A stretch of 64,000 nucleotides of DNA. It comes from UBA1081 sp964454355 (GTDB lineage Bacteria; Bacillota; Clostridia; Oscillospirales; Acutalibacteraceae). The stretch's first letter is position 1, and each line of letters starts with the position of its first letter. The notes under the pieces are model-generated. The model was not told the origin of the DNA. It made no database searches and worked only from the letters and a program-made list of their open reading frames with translations. Made by a program: the position numbers and the translations under genes. Below are positions 1-7,966 of the stretch, one piece after another. The stretch spans positions 1 through 64,000 of the forward strand of contig CAYVTA010000002.1 of assembly GCA_964454355.1 (NCBI GenBank), given 5' to 3'.

Positions 1-975
1 TTTTTCGGACGTTTTTTTCTCCTGTTCACCGACAAAACGAACTTCTGCGGCAAACACATCTTCCGTCGTTTTATATCCGCTTTCATGCCATGATTTGAGG
101 ATGCCGTTCATGTACCCAAAATGAATACTTCCTTTTTTTTCAACAGCTTTTTCATAAGCCAATGAAATCATTTCACTGTCAAATCGGTAATCATTGACCC
201 ATATTTCAAGAAACTTGAGCTGTTTGGAGGTAGGTTTGGGATTTTCAACTCCTGTGGCACGCTTAAAATCATTCCACAGTGTGTTTGCATTTTCAAGTCT
301 TGCTATTTTTTCAGCTGCCTTATCAAAGCTGTCTATTCCTAAATCAGCCCACTCCGCACCGACACGCATTATGTAAGCAAGCGAGCCTTGTTTACCTACT
401 GTTTTCGAATAATTACAAATCATTACTATAACTTCCGCAGGAAGTGAATAGTGATCATGAAGTATCAGCAATGAAGATTGTACATCATAACCCAATGTTC
501 TTCCGAAAACTTCCTGGGCTTCAGAAAACATTGAGCGAATCTCTTCAGACTCGTTAAGCCGCATTGCAATGTCTTTTATAGATGGTTTTACAAGGACAGG
601 ACGTGAGGGCTTTGCAACATTTTCTATAGCGGTTTCTGATTTTTGCACAGACTTGACCTGAGCTTTTTCTGTAGCTTCTGCAATCCGCACCGTTTCAGCT
701 GCAGATACTTCTTTAACAGAAGTCATAGTGGGCTCATCTCCCTCTTTAAGCACAAGCCCCGCATCTATCCAATAAAGCATTGCGTCATCGATTTCATCAG
801 CCGGAATTCCGGTATCTCTTGAAATTATATTCATGTCCCAGCTAACCATGGGATTTCTGTAAAGCCACAAAAGCACCTTCAATTGAGCTTTTCCTGCCAT
901 ACGAAGATGCTTGTCTGCGACATCTGTGGGCAACACAAATGCCGATGAATATGAGTTCGGATTAATTTTATACAT
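1..975 (-). CDS. DnaD-domain replication initiation protein (3' end cut by window)
   Basis: I translated this frame by hand; it stays open from an ATG at 975 to the window edge (325 codons, no stop), so the C-terminus is missing. The N-terminal 15-85 looks like the winged helix of DnaD/DnaB primosome proteins (KAQLKVLLWLYRNP), followed by a low-complexity Glu/Ala/Lys linker. A DnaB_2 domain lies at about 155-215 (LLILHDHYSLPAEVIVMIC, then GSLAYIMRVGAEWADLGI), and a second copy seems to begin near 245. DnaD proteins help load the replicative helicase at origins and restart sites. GTGGAG lies just upstream of the ATG. The gene is third after zapA and dut on the same strand, 28 bases behind dut. 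The family call is from motif recognition. Confidence 0.85.
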   Translation of the reverse strand, partial: MYKINPNSYSSAFVLPTDVADKHLRMAGKAQLKVLLWLYRNPMVSWDMNIISRDTGIPADEIDDAMLYWIDAGLVLKEGDEPTMTSVKEVSAAETVRIAEATEKAQVKSVQKSETAIENVAKPSRPVLVKPSIKDIAMRLNESEEIRSMFSEAQEVFGRTLGYDVQSSLLILHDHYSLPAEVIVMICNYSKTVGKQGSLAYIMRVGAEWADLGIDSFDKAAEKIARLENANTLWNDFKRATGVENPKPTSKQLKFLEIWVNDYRFDSEMISLAYEKAVEKKGSIHFGYMNGILKSWHESGYKTTEDVFAAEVRFVGEQEKKTSEK

Positions 976-1003
976 ACTTACTCCACAAGTAAACGAAAAC
1001 AAA

Positions 1004-1441
1004 TTATTTCTTTCCCGTTGAACCGAAGCCGCCTTCTCCACGTTCGGTCTCATCGAGAGTTTCACATTCTTCCGTCTCCATAAGAGAGACAGGCATAATG
1101 ACCATCTGAGCAATTCGCTCACCGGGCTCGACAGTATAGGAAGAATCAAACTGATTCACAAGACCTACAATGATCTCACCCCTGTAGTCACTGTCAACAA
1201 CACCCACACAGTTTGCCGGAGCAAGTCCGTGATTTATAGACAGACCGCTTCTTGCAAAAATAAATGCACCATAATCAGCGGAAGGTAGTGCAATTGCAAT
1301 ACCTGTAGGGAATTTAACGCATTCATGGGGATTTACGGTAATTTTATCTTCGATGCAGGCATAAAGATCCATACCTGCACTTCCGGGAGTCGCTCTTTTG
1401 GGAATTACAGCTCCCTGACGGACTTTTTTTATCTTAATCAT
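1004..1441 (-). CDS. dut: dUTP diphosphatase (dUTPase)
   Basis: Hydrolyses dUTP to dUMP and diphosphate, keeping uracil out of DNA and feeding dTMP synthesis; a cytosolic trimer in this family. All five trimeric dUTPase motifs are present: PGSAGMDLYA, ARSGLS, GVVDSDYRGEI, ERIAQMVI and the C-terminal arm GEGGFGSTG. The length of 145 residues is normal. The reading frame extends to a TTG at 1453, but that sits one base from the GGAGG at 1455-1459. The ATG at 1441, which gives the usual MIKIKK start, lies 13 bases from it and is preferred. The upstream zapA stop (1450-1452) falls between that SD and the ATG, so the two genes are tightly coupled. Confidence 0.95.
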   Translation of the reverse strand: MIKIKKVRQGAVIPKRATPGSAGMDLYACIEDKITVNPHECVKFPTGIAIALPSADYGAFIFARSGLSINHGLAPANCVGVVDSDYRGEIIVGLVNQFDSSYTVEPGERIAQMVIMPVSLMETEECETLDETERGEGGFGSTGKK

Positions 1442-1449
1442 ACCGACAC

Positions 1450-1782
1450 TCAAACCTCCGCAGAACCTTTCTTGAGTTTAGAAAGCTCTCTCTTGAGCAT
1501 ATCACGCTCAGCCTTTGCCTGTGCAGCATCTGCAAGATATTCTTTAAGCTGCGACTTAAGAGATTCAACCTCTGCACTGAGCTTTGCAGCATTATCGGCA
1601 TAATCAAGAAGAGCCAACACGGTTGCTTGAGTGGGAGAAATATTTTTACCGGATTCCATAATTCCCTGTATCATTTCTTCTGCCTGAGAAGCGATAAATG
1701 TTGCGTATTCGGGGTCATTATCCGTTGCGAGAGTATAAGGTGTACCTGCTATAGTAACAGTGATTTTTTCCATTTTCATCAT
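1450..1782 (-). CDS. zapA: Cell division protein ZapA
   Basis: Small cytosolic protein that crosslinks FtsZ filaments at the division ring. The N-terminal half (VTIAGTPYTLATDNDPEY) matches the ZapA head, and residues 65-105 form an Ala/Glu/Lys-rich coiled coil, as in the family; 110 residues is the usual size. Three in-frame ATGs (1782, 1779, 1773) lie together. The best spacing from the weak GGGAT favours 1773, so the N-terminus may be MEKITV. A TTGCAA-N17-TATAAT promoter lies upstream, making zapA the first gene of a zapA-dut-dnaD-like operon. Confidence 0.88.
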   Translation of the reverse strand: MMKMEKITVTIAGTPYTLATDNDPEYATFIASQAEEMIQGIMESGKNISPTQATVLALLDYADNAAKLSAEVESLKSQLKEYLADAAQAKAERDMLKRELSKLKKGSAEV

Positions 1783-1813
1783 CCCAAATCAAAATTATTT
1801 TACATTAACAAAT

Positions 1814-1842
1814 ATTATATAATTTTTTTGCTCAAGTTGCAA
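1814..1842 (-). promoter_or_regulatory. Promoter of zapA operon
   Basis: On the minus strand TTGCAA (1842-1837), a 17-base spacer and TATAAT (1819-1814) form a vegetative sigma-A-type promoter about 30 bases before zapA. The rest of the 306-base gap to the next gene (1783-2088) is AT-rich. It holds only this promoter and the opposing one at 2007-2034. Confidence 0.7.
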
Positions 1843-2006
1843 CACAAAATTTAAATATGCGACAACAATTCTCCAAGGGAAAATATTTTTCGTCGTTTTT
1901 AACAATGTTACAATCAGATTTAATTATTAATTTGTCTGAACAAACATTATTTTTGTATAAATTTACAATTTTTTTCATTGTGAGTCAATTATTCCCCAAA
2001 AAAATA

Positions 2007-2034
2007 TTGACATACTGTTGATTTATGTTATAAT
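2007..2034 (+). promoter_or_regulatory. Promoter of the vWA surface protein gene
   Basis: TTGACA (2007-2012) and TATAAT (2029-2034), both perfect consensus, separated by 16 bases; the coding start is 55 bases downstream. AATGGAGG supplies the ribosome site. High constitutive transcription is expected unless repressed. Confidence 0.8.
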
Positions 2035-2088
2035 TATTTTAACAGTCATTAGCCTAAATGACAAAAAGTATTTAATGGAGGTATTTTT

Positions 2089-3264
2089 ATGAAAAAATCT
2101 TTTGTTAAGATGATTTCTGTAGTAATTGCATTTATACTTGCATTTACTGCAATGACTTGTATTGCTTCGGCAAAAGAAAAAGTAGACGGTTGCATCTGTG
2201 CCTGCTGTGATGCTGCAAATGCGGCAAACAACAGTAACGGTGCAGGTTCTGATGAAGTAAGAGACATTTATCTTGTACTTGACATCTCAGGAAGTATGAG
2301 TGGAGCACCTATAAGAAGCCTTAAGGAAGCTGCAACAACTTTCTGTCAGATGATGCTCAGTGATGGCACAGGAGATAACAGAATTGCTATCGTAACATAC
2401 GCAACAAATGTTGCTTCTTATGATTTCTCTTCAAATCTGAACGAGCTTACAGAGACAATCAACGCTCTTGAAGCAAAGGGCAGCACAAATATGTACGATG
2501 CTCTTATGAAGGTCAAAGAAATGAACGAAAAGTACGGCAGAGAAAATGCAACAAAGCACGTAGTGGTTATGGCTGACGGTCTTCCCAATGAAAGTGCAAC
2601 ACTTACACAGGGTAAGTACACAAGCAAGGACAGCTCAATGTACTACAACTACGGCAATGCTGTTTATTCAGTAGCATCAGGTATGTGGTACGATTACAGC
2701 ATTTATTCAATCGGATTTTTCCACAACCTCGGCGGTAGCCAGCTTAAGTTCGGTAAGGTTCTTATGGAAGACATCCAGAACGCTCTTTACCTTGAAGTGT
2801 TCGATCCCGATGAGCTTGTAGGTGCATTCATAGGTGTTGCAGATACTATTGTTGGCTGTATCTGTGAAGAAGGTTGTACTTGCGGCGACGACTACGGTTG
2901 TTGTGAATGCTGCACAGCAGGTGATGTTACAAACGTTCCTTGCGACATGGCAAACGATGACGGTAGCTGTAATTGTGACGTAAACTGCACTTGCGGTGAC
3001 GTATGTAACTGCGGCGACAACTGCAAATGTGATTCAGCACCTTGTGCTAATGCTAACGATGACGGTAGCTGTAATTGCAGTGTAAACTGCACTTGCGGTA
3101 ATGATTGTGACTGCGGTGCAAACTGTGCTTGCTGTACAAATAACAACAGTGATGATGAAAAGTCAATTCCCAAGACAGGCGATTCAGCTACAGGTATTGT
3201 AGCAACAGCAGTTATTATGCTTGCCGGCATCGCTTTTGTGGCTTCAAAAAAACGTGAAGACTGA
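2089..3264 (+). CDS. Secreted vWA-domain protein with cysteine-rich repeats and an IPKTG sorting signal
   Basis: 391 residues. A signal peptide (1-28, ending IASA) is followed by a von Willebrand A domain (about 55-255) with an intact metal-ion site: D65-x-S67-x-S69 in DISGSMS, T133 in GSTNMYDAL, and D163 in MADGLPN. Residues 257-349 are extremely cysteine-rich, with two near-identical 30-residue repeats (285-314 and 319-348) containing NDDGSCNC, VNCTCG and CNCG/CDCG. The C-terminus has IPKTGD at 360-365, a hydrophobic stretch and KKRED, which is an LPxTG-like cell-wall sorting signal. Known: vWA domains bind proteins or matrix through the bound metal. Inferred: a wall-anchored surface protein whose Cys block either binds metal or is disulfide-rich. 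It has its own promoter and terminator. Two sortase genes follow after one intervening gene. Confidence 0.85.
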   Translation: MKKSFVKMISVVIAFILAFTAMTCIASAKEKVDGCICACCDAANAANNSNGAGSDEVRDIYLVLDISGSMSGAPIRSLKEAATTFCQMMLSDGTGDNRIAIVTYATNVASYDFSSNLNELTETINALEAKGSTNMYDALMKVKEMNEKYGRENATKHVVVMADGLPNESATLTQGKYTSKDSSMYYNYGNAVYSVASGMWYDYSIYSIGFFHNLGGSQLKFGKVLMEDIQNALYLEVFDPDELVGAFIGVADTIVGCICEEGCTCGDDYGCCECCTAGDVTNVPCDMANDDGSCNCDVNCTCGDVCNCGDNCKCDSAPCANANDDGSCNCSVNCTCGNDCDCGANCACCTNNNSDDEKSIPKTGDSATGIVATAVIMLAGIAFVASKKRED

Positions 3265-3285
3265 TAACAATATTTAACATTTAGG

Positions 3286-3316
3286 GCCGATGGAAAACCA
3301 TCGGCTTTTTCTTTTT
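3286..3316 (+). terminator. Terminator after vWA gene
   Basis: Perfect 8-bp stem GCCGATGG/CCATCGGC with an AAAA loop, followed by TTTTTCTTTTT. It isolates the vWA gene from the pncC run. Confidence 0.92.
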
Positions 3317-3371
3317 GTATATCTGAACAAAAATATTACTTTATCTGACATATTTCTTTTTGAATTTACAC

Positions 3372-3401
3372 TTGTACTTTGTATTGCTTTTGTGTTATAC
3401 T
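3372..3401 (+). promoter_or_regulatory. Candidate promoter of the pncC-sortase run
   Basis: TTGTAC (3372-3377), 18-base spacer, TATACT (3396-3401), about 50 bases before pncC. It is the only plausible sigma-A promoter seen between the terminator at 3286-3316 and pncC. Confidence 0.5.
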
Positions 3402-3451
3402 ATTGCTGAGTATTATTTTATATTAATATAATACGGGAGAGACCTAATAAA

Positions 3452-3970
3452 ATGAGTTGTTTCAATACTGTGCTGAAAGATACGGCAAAAAAAACAGTTG
3501 ACCTGCTGGCAAGAAAAAGAATGAAAATTGCAACAGCCGAATCCTGTACCGGAGGATTGGTAGCAAAGCTCATAACAGACATCAGCGGTTCATCAAATGT
3601 ATTTGACTTCGGAATAGTGTCTTATTCAAACGATATAAAACACAGTATTTTAGGAGTATCAAATGAAACCCTGTGTTCATTCGGAGCAGTAAGCGAAGAG
3701 ACTGTTCGAGAAATGGCACAAGGAGTAAAAAACATTGCTAATGCAAATATTTCCGTTGCAATAAGCGGTATCGCAGGCCCTTTATCGGATGATACAAACA
3801 AACCCGTGGGATTGATTTGGATTGCAGTCTGCTGTGACGATGAAATAATAACAAAAAAACTCAACAACAATTATTCAGAAAATATAAGAGAAAATAACAG
3901 AAACGAAGCTGCAAAACAAGCACTAGAGCTTGTGTGCCAAGTTCTGGAAAAACAAAAGGCGGGAGAATAA
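3452..3970 (+). CDS. pncC: Nicotinamide-nucleotide amidase (stand-alone CinA C-terminal domain)
   Basis: 172 residues corresponding only to the C-terminal CinA domain. Visible motifs are ATAESCTGG (33-41 region, with the nucleophile Ser), GAVSEETV, and SGIAGP followed by KPVGLIWIAV. In this family the domain deamidates nicotinamide mononucleotide to nicotinate mononucleotide, recycling the NMN released by DNA ligase. GGGAGAG precedes the ATG. The stop codon directly abuts the next ATG (3971), so translation is probably coupled to the first sortase. The absence of the N-terminal MoCF-like domain is notable because a degenerate copy of that domain appears at 6887-7963. Confidence 0.9.
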   Translation: MSCFNTVLKDTAKKTVDLLARKRMKIATAESCTGGLVAKLITDISGSSNVFDFGIVSYSNDIKHSILGVSNETLCSFGAVSEETVREMAQGVKNIANANISVAISGIAGPLSDDTNKPVGLIWIAVCCDDEIITKKLNNNYSENIRENNRNEAAKQALELVCQVLEKQKAGE

Positions 3971-5188
3971 ATGGCTGAAACAAATAAAAACTCGCAATCA
4001 ACAATCAATCAGCAGCCTGTTGCACGAGTTGCAAAAGTTGCAAAAGTTGCATCAGTAGAAAAAGAAAAAATAAATCCACAAACAATTTCAGATGACACGG
4101 CTGCTAAGCCCGAGGGGGCAGACTTATTTGCCGCTGTTTATGCAAGCCAAAAAGCAGAAGCGGCGTTAAAAGAAGATACGGAAAAAGAAAATCCGGAAAT
4201 TGAAAAACAATCCAAAACCGAAGATATTTCTCTTGACGGAAGCAATGATAAAGAAAAAAAGTTCAACATTGCATTTATTGTTCTGATCGTTGTTACTGTT
4301 ATTTTGTTTGTTGCATCCTGTGCATATTTGATTTACGGAATATTTAAAGAAGATGAAATTGTCACAGAGCCCGTTGTAAAAACAACAAACACGGTAAGTG
4401 CTCAGATTTCATCTCCGTTCAACATTGAGCATGTTTATTCAGACGATTATCCTGAAGGAATGCAGGAAAAATATAAACAGCTTTATGACCAAAATTCAGA
4501 TATTGTAGGATGGGTAACGGTTCCGGGAACAAGCATTGATATGCCTGTTTACCAAAGAAGCAACAATTCCTATTATCTTAAAACAGATAACTACGGAGTA
4601 TACAACAAATACGGTTCGGCATTTCTTGATAAAAATTGCGGTGTTAGTGAGCTGAGCAGAAATACTGTTGTATATGCTCACAATTTTGACAACGGTCTGA
4701 TATTTGATGAGCTTCATAACTATGCAGATCCTGAATTTTTCAAAGAAAATCCGGTGATTGAATACAACACTATTTACGGCAATTACAAATGGAAGGTCAT
4801 TGCAGCTTTCTATACAAATGGTGATGCATCCGGTGATAACGGTTATCTGTTTTATTACATAGCTGCAAATATGGGTGACAACAGCTTTATGGAATTTTAT
4901 GACGAGATACAACAAAGAAGTCTCATTCATACAGGTGTTGATGTTGTAGCTACAGACAAGATACTCACCCTTTCAACCTGCACATATTTCTTCGATAAAA
5001 ACGGTTCGCTTCAGAATGCACGATTTGCAGTAGTTGCAAGACTTGTTCGTGAAGGTGAAAGTGAAGCGGTTGATACAAGCTTAGTTACAGAAAACGAAAA
5101 TGTACGCTATCCCCAGCTTTATTATAATGTATACGGAGGAACCAATCCTTACTCAAATGCAGCAAAATGGGAAGCAAATAATTATTAA
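3971..5188 (+). CDS. Class B sortase with long cytoplasmic tail
   Basis: 405 residues: a Lys/Glu-rich, probably disordered cytoplasmic region (1-97), one membrane helix (98-122), then an extracytoplasmic sortase fold (160-360). The catalytic triad is visible: H237 in VVYAHNFDNG, C337 in LTLSTCTYF and R351 in NARFAVVARL. The large segment between His and Cys and the TLSTC motif fit class B. Sortases cleave a C-terminal sorting signal and transfer the protein to peptidoglycan or a pilus subunit. About 45 residues follow the catalytic Arg, ending NENVRYPQLYY, TNPYS and WEA, and the same tail recurs in the next gene. Tandem with the second sortase, 20 bases apart. Substrate not proven; the only sorting-signal protein in view is the vWA protein upstream. 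Confidence 0.9.
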   Translation: MAETNKNSQSTINQQPVARVAKVAKVASVEKEKINPQTISDDTAAKPEGADLFAAVYASQKAEAALKEDTEKENPEIEKQSKTEDISLDGSNDKEKKFNIAFIVLIVVTVILFVASCAYLIYGIFKEDEIVTEPVVKTTNTVSAQISSPFNIEHVYSDDYPEGMQEKYKQLYDQNSDIVGWVTVPGTSIDMPVYQRSNNSYYLKTDNYGVYNKYGSAFLDKNCGVSELSRNTVVYAHNFDNGLIFDELHNYADPEFFKENPVIEYNTIYGNYKWKVIAAFYTNGDASGDNGYLFYYIAANMGDNSFMEFYDEIQQRSLIHTGVDVVATDKILTLSTCTYFFDKNGSLQNARFAVVARLVREGESEAVDTSLVTENENVRYPQLYYNVYGGTNPYSNAAKWEANNY

Positions 5189-5208
5189 CATCAGAAGGGA
5201 GAATAAAA

Positions 5209-6816
5209 ATGGACGATCTTGATAAAAGCATCCCACATCCGGAATCGGACGATCAAGAGGATGTTTTATCCGACCTTGAAGCACTGTCCAAAAAATACGG
5301 ACTCACCTTTGACGCTGACAGATATAAAGCATCAGCTCAGAATACTCGCTATACTCCTCATACTCCCGATTCCGAGCAAGCAAAGAGTTATACTCCTCCT
5401 AAAAATAACCGACCGGCAAGAACTCCTCGAATCGTTTACGATGGAAATGCCGCTTCAGGTGTAAAAATAGTATATGAGGATTTTTATTCAACTCCTCAAG
5501 GCCCTCAGGGCAAAAGAGTCGTATATCAGGAGAATGAAGAAGAATCAATTGTTGAAAAAAGACGCAGAAATGCAGCAATGGCTCAACAGAAAAACAACAA
5601 AGATGTGTTCTTTAAGCCTACCGCATCTTACAGCGAGAGAAATCCCGATGCCGGTGTAAGAATAAGTGCTCCCGTTTCTCCTGAAGAAAAGGCTGAAATG
5701 GACGAAATGGACAAATTTCTGGAAGATGACAGCTATTTTGAAATCAGTTCAAGTACTGAGGAAAATGCAAATCAACAGTATGTACATCAGCATTATGAGC
5801 TGACGACGGGACAAAAATTTGCAAACTTTTTTAAAGGTTTCATTCCTTGGAAAGGTGATTCGGGAAAAGAAATCGCAAGAAAGATAATTATGGATATTTC
5901 AGCTATTGTTGTAATTGCCTGTTTCGGTGTATTCCTTAACAATTATCTTGAACATCAGCAACAGCTCAATAAACAATCAGAAATTGAGGGGATGAAGGTT
6001 TCTGAAGCAGAAACAGACGAACTTGATGCTCAATGGGCAGCAATAAAGGCAAAATATCCGGACATTGACTTCCCCGAAGGAATGAATATCAAATACGCAG
6101 AACTGTATGCTGCGAACCAGGACCTTGTAGGCTGGCTGCACATTGACAATACAAATATTGATACTTCGGTGGTTCATCACCCGGAAGATAAAAATTCATC
6201 AGATGAAGACCTCTATCTTCATCACAACTTCTACGGTGCATATGACAAGTACGGCAATGCATATCTGGATGCATACAACACAGGGGCAAGCCTTGATAAA
6301 AACAATATCATCTATGGTCATAACATGACTGACGGACTTGCTTTTGCTCAGCTTGAAAAATACTACGAAATCGAAGGATTCCAAGAGTCACCTATTATTA
6401 AATACAGTACACTGTTTAATGATTATTACTTTAAGGTATATGCAGTTATAATAACAAACGGTATGCCTTCCGGTGATAACGGATACCTGTTCAGCTACAT
6501 TACAGCACACTTTGCTACAGATGAGAACTTTGAAAGTTTTATCGAAGCAATTGATGAACGCAAGCTTTATGACACAGGTGTAGATATCAATAAGGATGAC
6601 ATCCTTATTACACTTTCAACCTGCTCCTATGAAATCAAATCAACCCAGATGGGCAGACTTGCAATCATCGGCAGACTTGTGCGTGAAGGAGAAAGTTTGG
6701 ATGTAGATACATCCTTAGCAGTCTACAATGAAAACGTAAGATATCCACAGATATGGTATGATGAACATAATATGACCAATCCTTATAAGGACGCATACCG
6801 GTGGGAAGCAGAATAA
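5209..6816 (+). CDS. Class B sortase with very long repeat-containing cytoplasmic tail
   Basis: 535 residues. Residues 1-220 are polar and probably disordered. They hold a threefold short motif: RIVYDG (74-79), KIVYED (86-91) and RVVYQE (103-108). One membrane helix (226-245) leads to the sortase domain (290-492), with H371 in IIYGHNMTDG, C472 in TLSTCSYE and R483 in MGRLAIIGRL. The C-terminal extension NENVRYPQIWY, TNPYK and WEAE matches the previous gene, so the two are paralogues by duplication. AGAAGGGAG precedes the ATG. Two sortase B genes in a row usually means different substrates or a transfer cascade; the specificity of either is unknown. Confidence 0.9.
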   Translation: MDDLDKSIPHPESDDQEDVLSDLEALSKKYGLTFDADRYKASAQNTRYTPHTPDSEQAKSYTPPKNNRPARTPRIVYDGNAASGVKIVYEDFYSTPQGPQGKRVVYQENEEESIVEKRRRNAAMAQQKNNKDVFFKPTASYSERNPDAGVRISAPVSPEEKAEMDEMDKFLEDDSYFEISSSTEENANQQYVHQHYELTTGQKFANFFKGFIPWKGDSGKEIARKIIMDISAIVVIACFGVFLNNYLEHQQQLNKQSEIEGMKVSEAETDELDAQWAAIKAKYPDIDFPEGMNIKYAELYAANQDLVGWLHIDNTNIDTSVVHHPEDKNSSDEDLYLHHNFYGAYDKYGNAYLDAYNTGASLDKNNIIYGHNMTDGLAFAQLEKYYEIEGFQESPIIKYSTLFNDYYFKVYAVIITNGMPSGDNGYLFSYITAHFATDENFESFIEAIDERKLYDTGVDINKDDILITLSTCSYEIKSTQMGRLAIIGRLVREGESLDVDTSLAVYNENVRYPQIWYDEHNMTNPYKDAYRWEAE

Positions 6817-6886
6817 ACAAATATCATCTATTCACGTTTAACAATACACTATGCTTTTCTTATAAGTCAGGAGAGGAACTTATCTA

Positions 6887-7963
6887 ATGAAAATCAAACC
6901 TATTATATTTGCAGACGTATCAAATCCCGAATATCTTAAACTTGAATCTGTCATTACACACGCTTTTTCTGACATGACAGGAGGCGAGATGGATTTCCCC
7001 GGCATTCACGATAACGTAAAAAGCGGAATGCCGGAAATTGCAGAAGCACTCAAATCAAATGATATGATCGTGCTGTTTGCAGATGAAAGACTTTATCATG
7101 AGGCAAAGCGCAGCATATGCAAAGCCTTCAAATTTGAAATGATTCATGATGAAAAAGTGCTGGAAAGACTTAGCACAATGGAAAACAGCGAAAGATATAT
7201 GATGCATGCTCTCATGCCGAAAAATTCAACGGTATTCCCTCTTTCAGACGGTATGTTTTCAGGTTTTGCAATCAGATCAAAAAGTCAGTGCATCATGTTC
7301 ATTCCTTTCTCACAGGACAGAACATTTTTAACAATGAAAAAATATGTTTTTCCGTATATCGGCAAGGTTTACGGAAGAAAGCTTCCCTCTTTCAGCAATT
7401 ATGAAACGGCTTATTCCGCTTCAATACTTGAACGCCAGCTTGAAGGCTCAGATATTCAGATTGCAGTTGCAAACACTCCAATATGTAAATACATTGCTCA
7501 TGCAGGGAAAAAAATCGAATGCTTTAACGACCATATTTCCTACGCTCCTTATGACAGCAAAAAAGCTGAAAAACAACCTGTACAACAGTTAGCTGTAAAT
7601 GCTGCAGAGTATTACGAATGCAGATTCGGTGCTGCAATTGTTGAAGGCGGACAAGATGAGCAGGGAAACTACACAGCGACAATCATAATTTCAAACAGAA
7701 AAACAGCTACTATCAGTACCCTTTCTTCAATATCAGATGAAACATATGAAGATTTTATCAATACTGTTGTAAATGAGTTTTTTGTAATGCTTGCCCATGA
7801 GCTTCATACTGCTCCCGAGCTTACCGAAAAAGAGGCAAAGGCACTTAAACCCAAGCCTGCAATTCACGGCTTCCATATTGCAATATATGCAGTTCTTTTT
7901 GCAACAGTATTTTTCTTTACATATATAGTATCATCCCTTTCCGGATCATCACTTTTTATGTAA
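6887..7963 (+). CDS. Membrane-anchored protein with a degenerate CinA N-domain (MoCF-like)
   Basis: 358 residues with a single C-terminal membrane helix (about 335-353). Residues 50-160 follow the order of CinA N-terminal domains. SNDMIVLFADE aligns with the family's SDLVILTGG. Then come KAFKFEMIHDEKVLERL, HALMPKNSTVFP (family ALIIEGSTVFPN), GFAIRSKSQCIMFIP and YVFPYI. The phosphate-binding GGLGPT and the PGPPSE motif are replaced (FADERLYHE, PFSQDRT), so the usual pyrophosphatase activity is unlikely. This comparison was made from memory and is inference. GGAGAGG precedes the ATG. The spoIID-like gene follows after three bases. Function unknown; the arrangement suggests an envelope-associated scaffold or sensor. 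Confidence 0.6.
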   Translation: MKIKPIIFADVSNPEYLKLESVITHAFSDMTGGEMDFPGIHDNVKSGMPEIAEALKSNDMIVLFADERLYHEAKRSICKAFKFEMIHDEKVLERLSTMENSERYMMHALMPKNSTVFPLSDGMFSGFAIRSKSQCIMFIPFSQDRTFLTMKKYVFPYIGKVYGRKLPSFSNYETAYSASILERQLEGSDIQIAVANTPICKYIAHAGKKIECFNDHISYAPYDSKKAEKQPVQQLAVNAAEYYECRFGAAIVEGGQDEQGNYTATIIISNRKTATISTLSSISDETYEDFINTVVNEFFVMLAHELHTAPELTEKEAKALKPKPAIHGFHIAIYAVLFATVFFFTYIVSSLSGSSLFM

Positions 7964-7966
7964 ATT

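Noticed and set aside
2940..3135. CRISPR-like direct repeats
   Set aside because: The two copies are coding repeats about 100 bases apart with no spacer structure and no cas genes nearby.
2892..3230. Minus-strand frame with Gln/Leu/Pro repeats
   Set aside because: It is the complement of the cysteine repeat block of the vWA gene; the repetition is inherited from the true frame.
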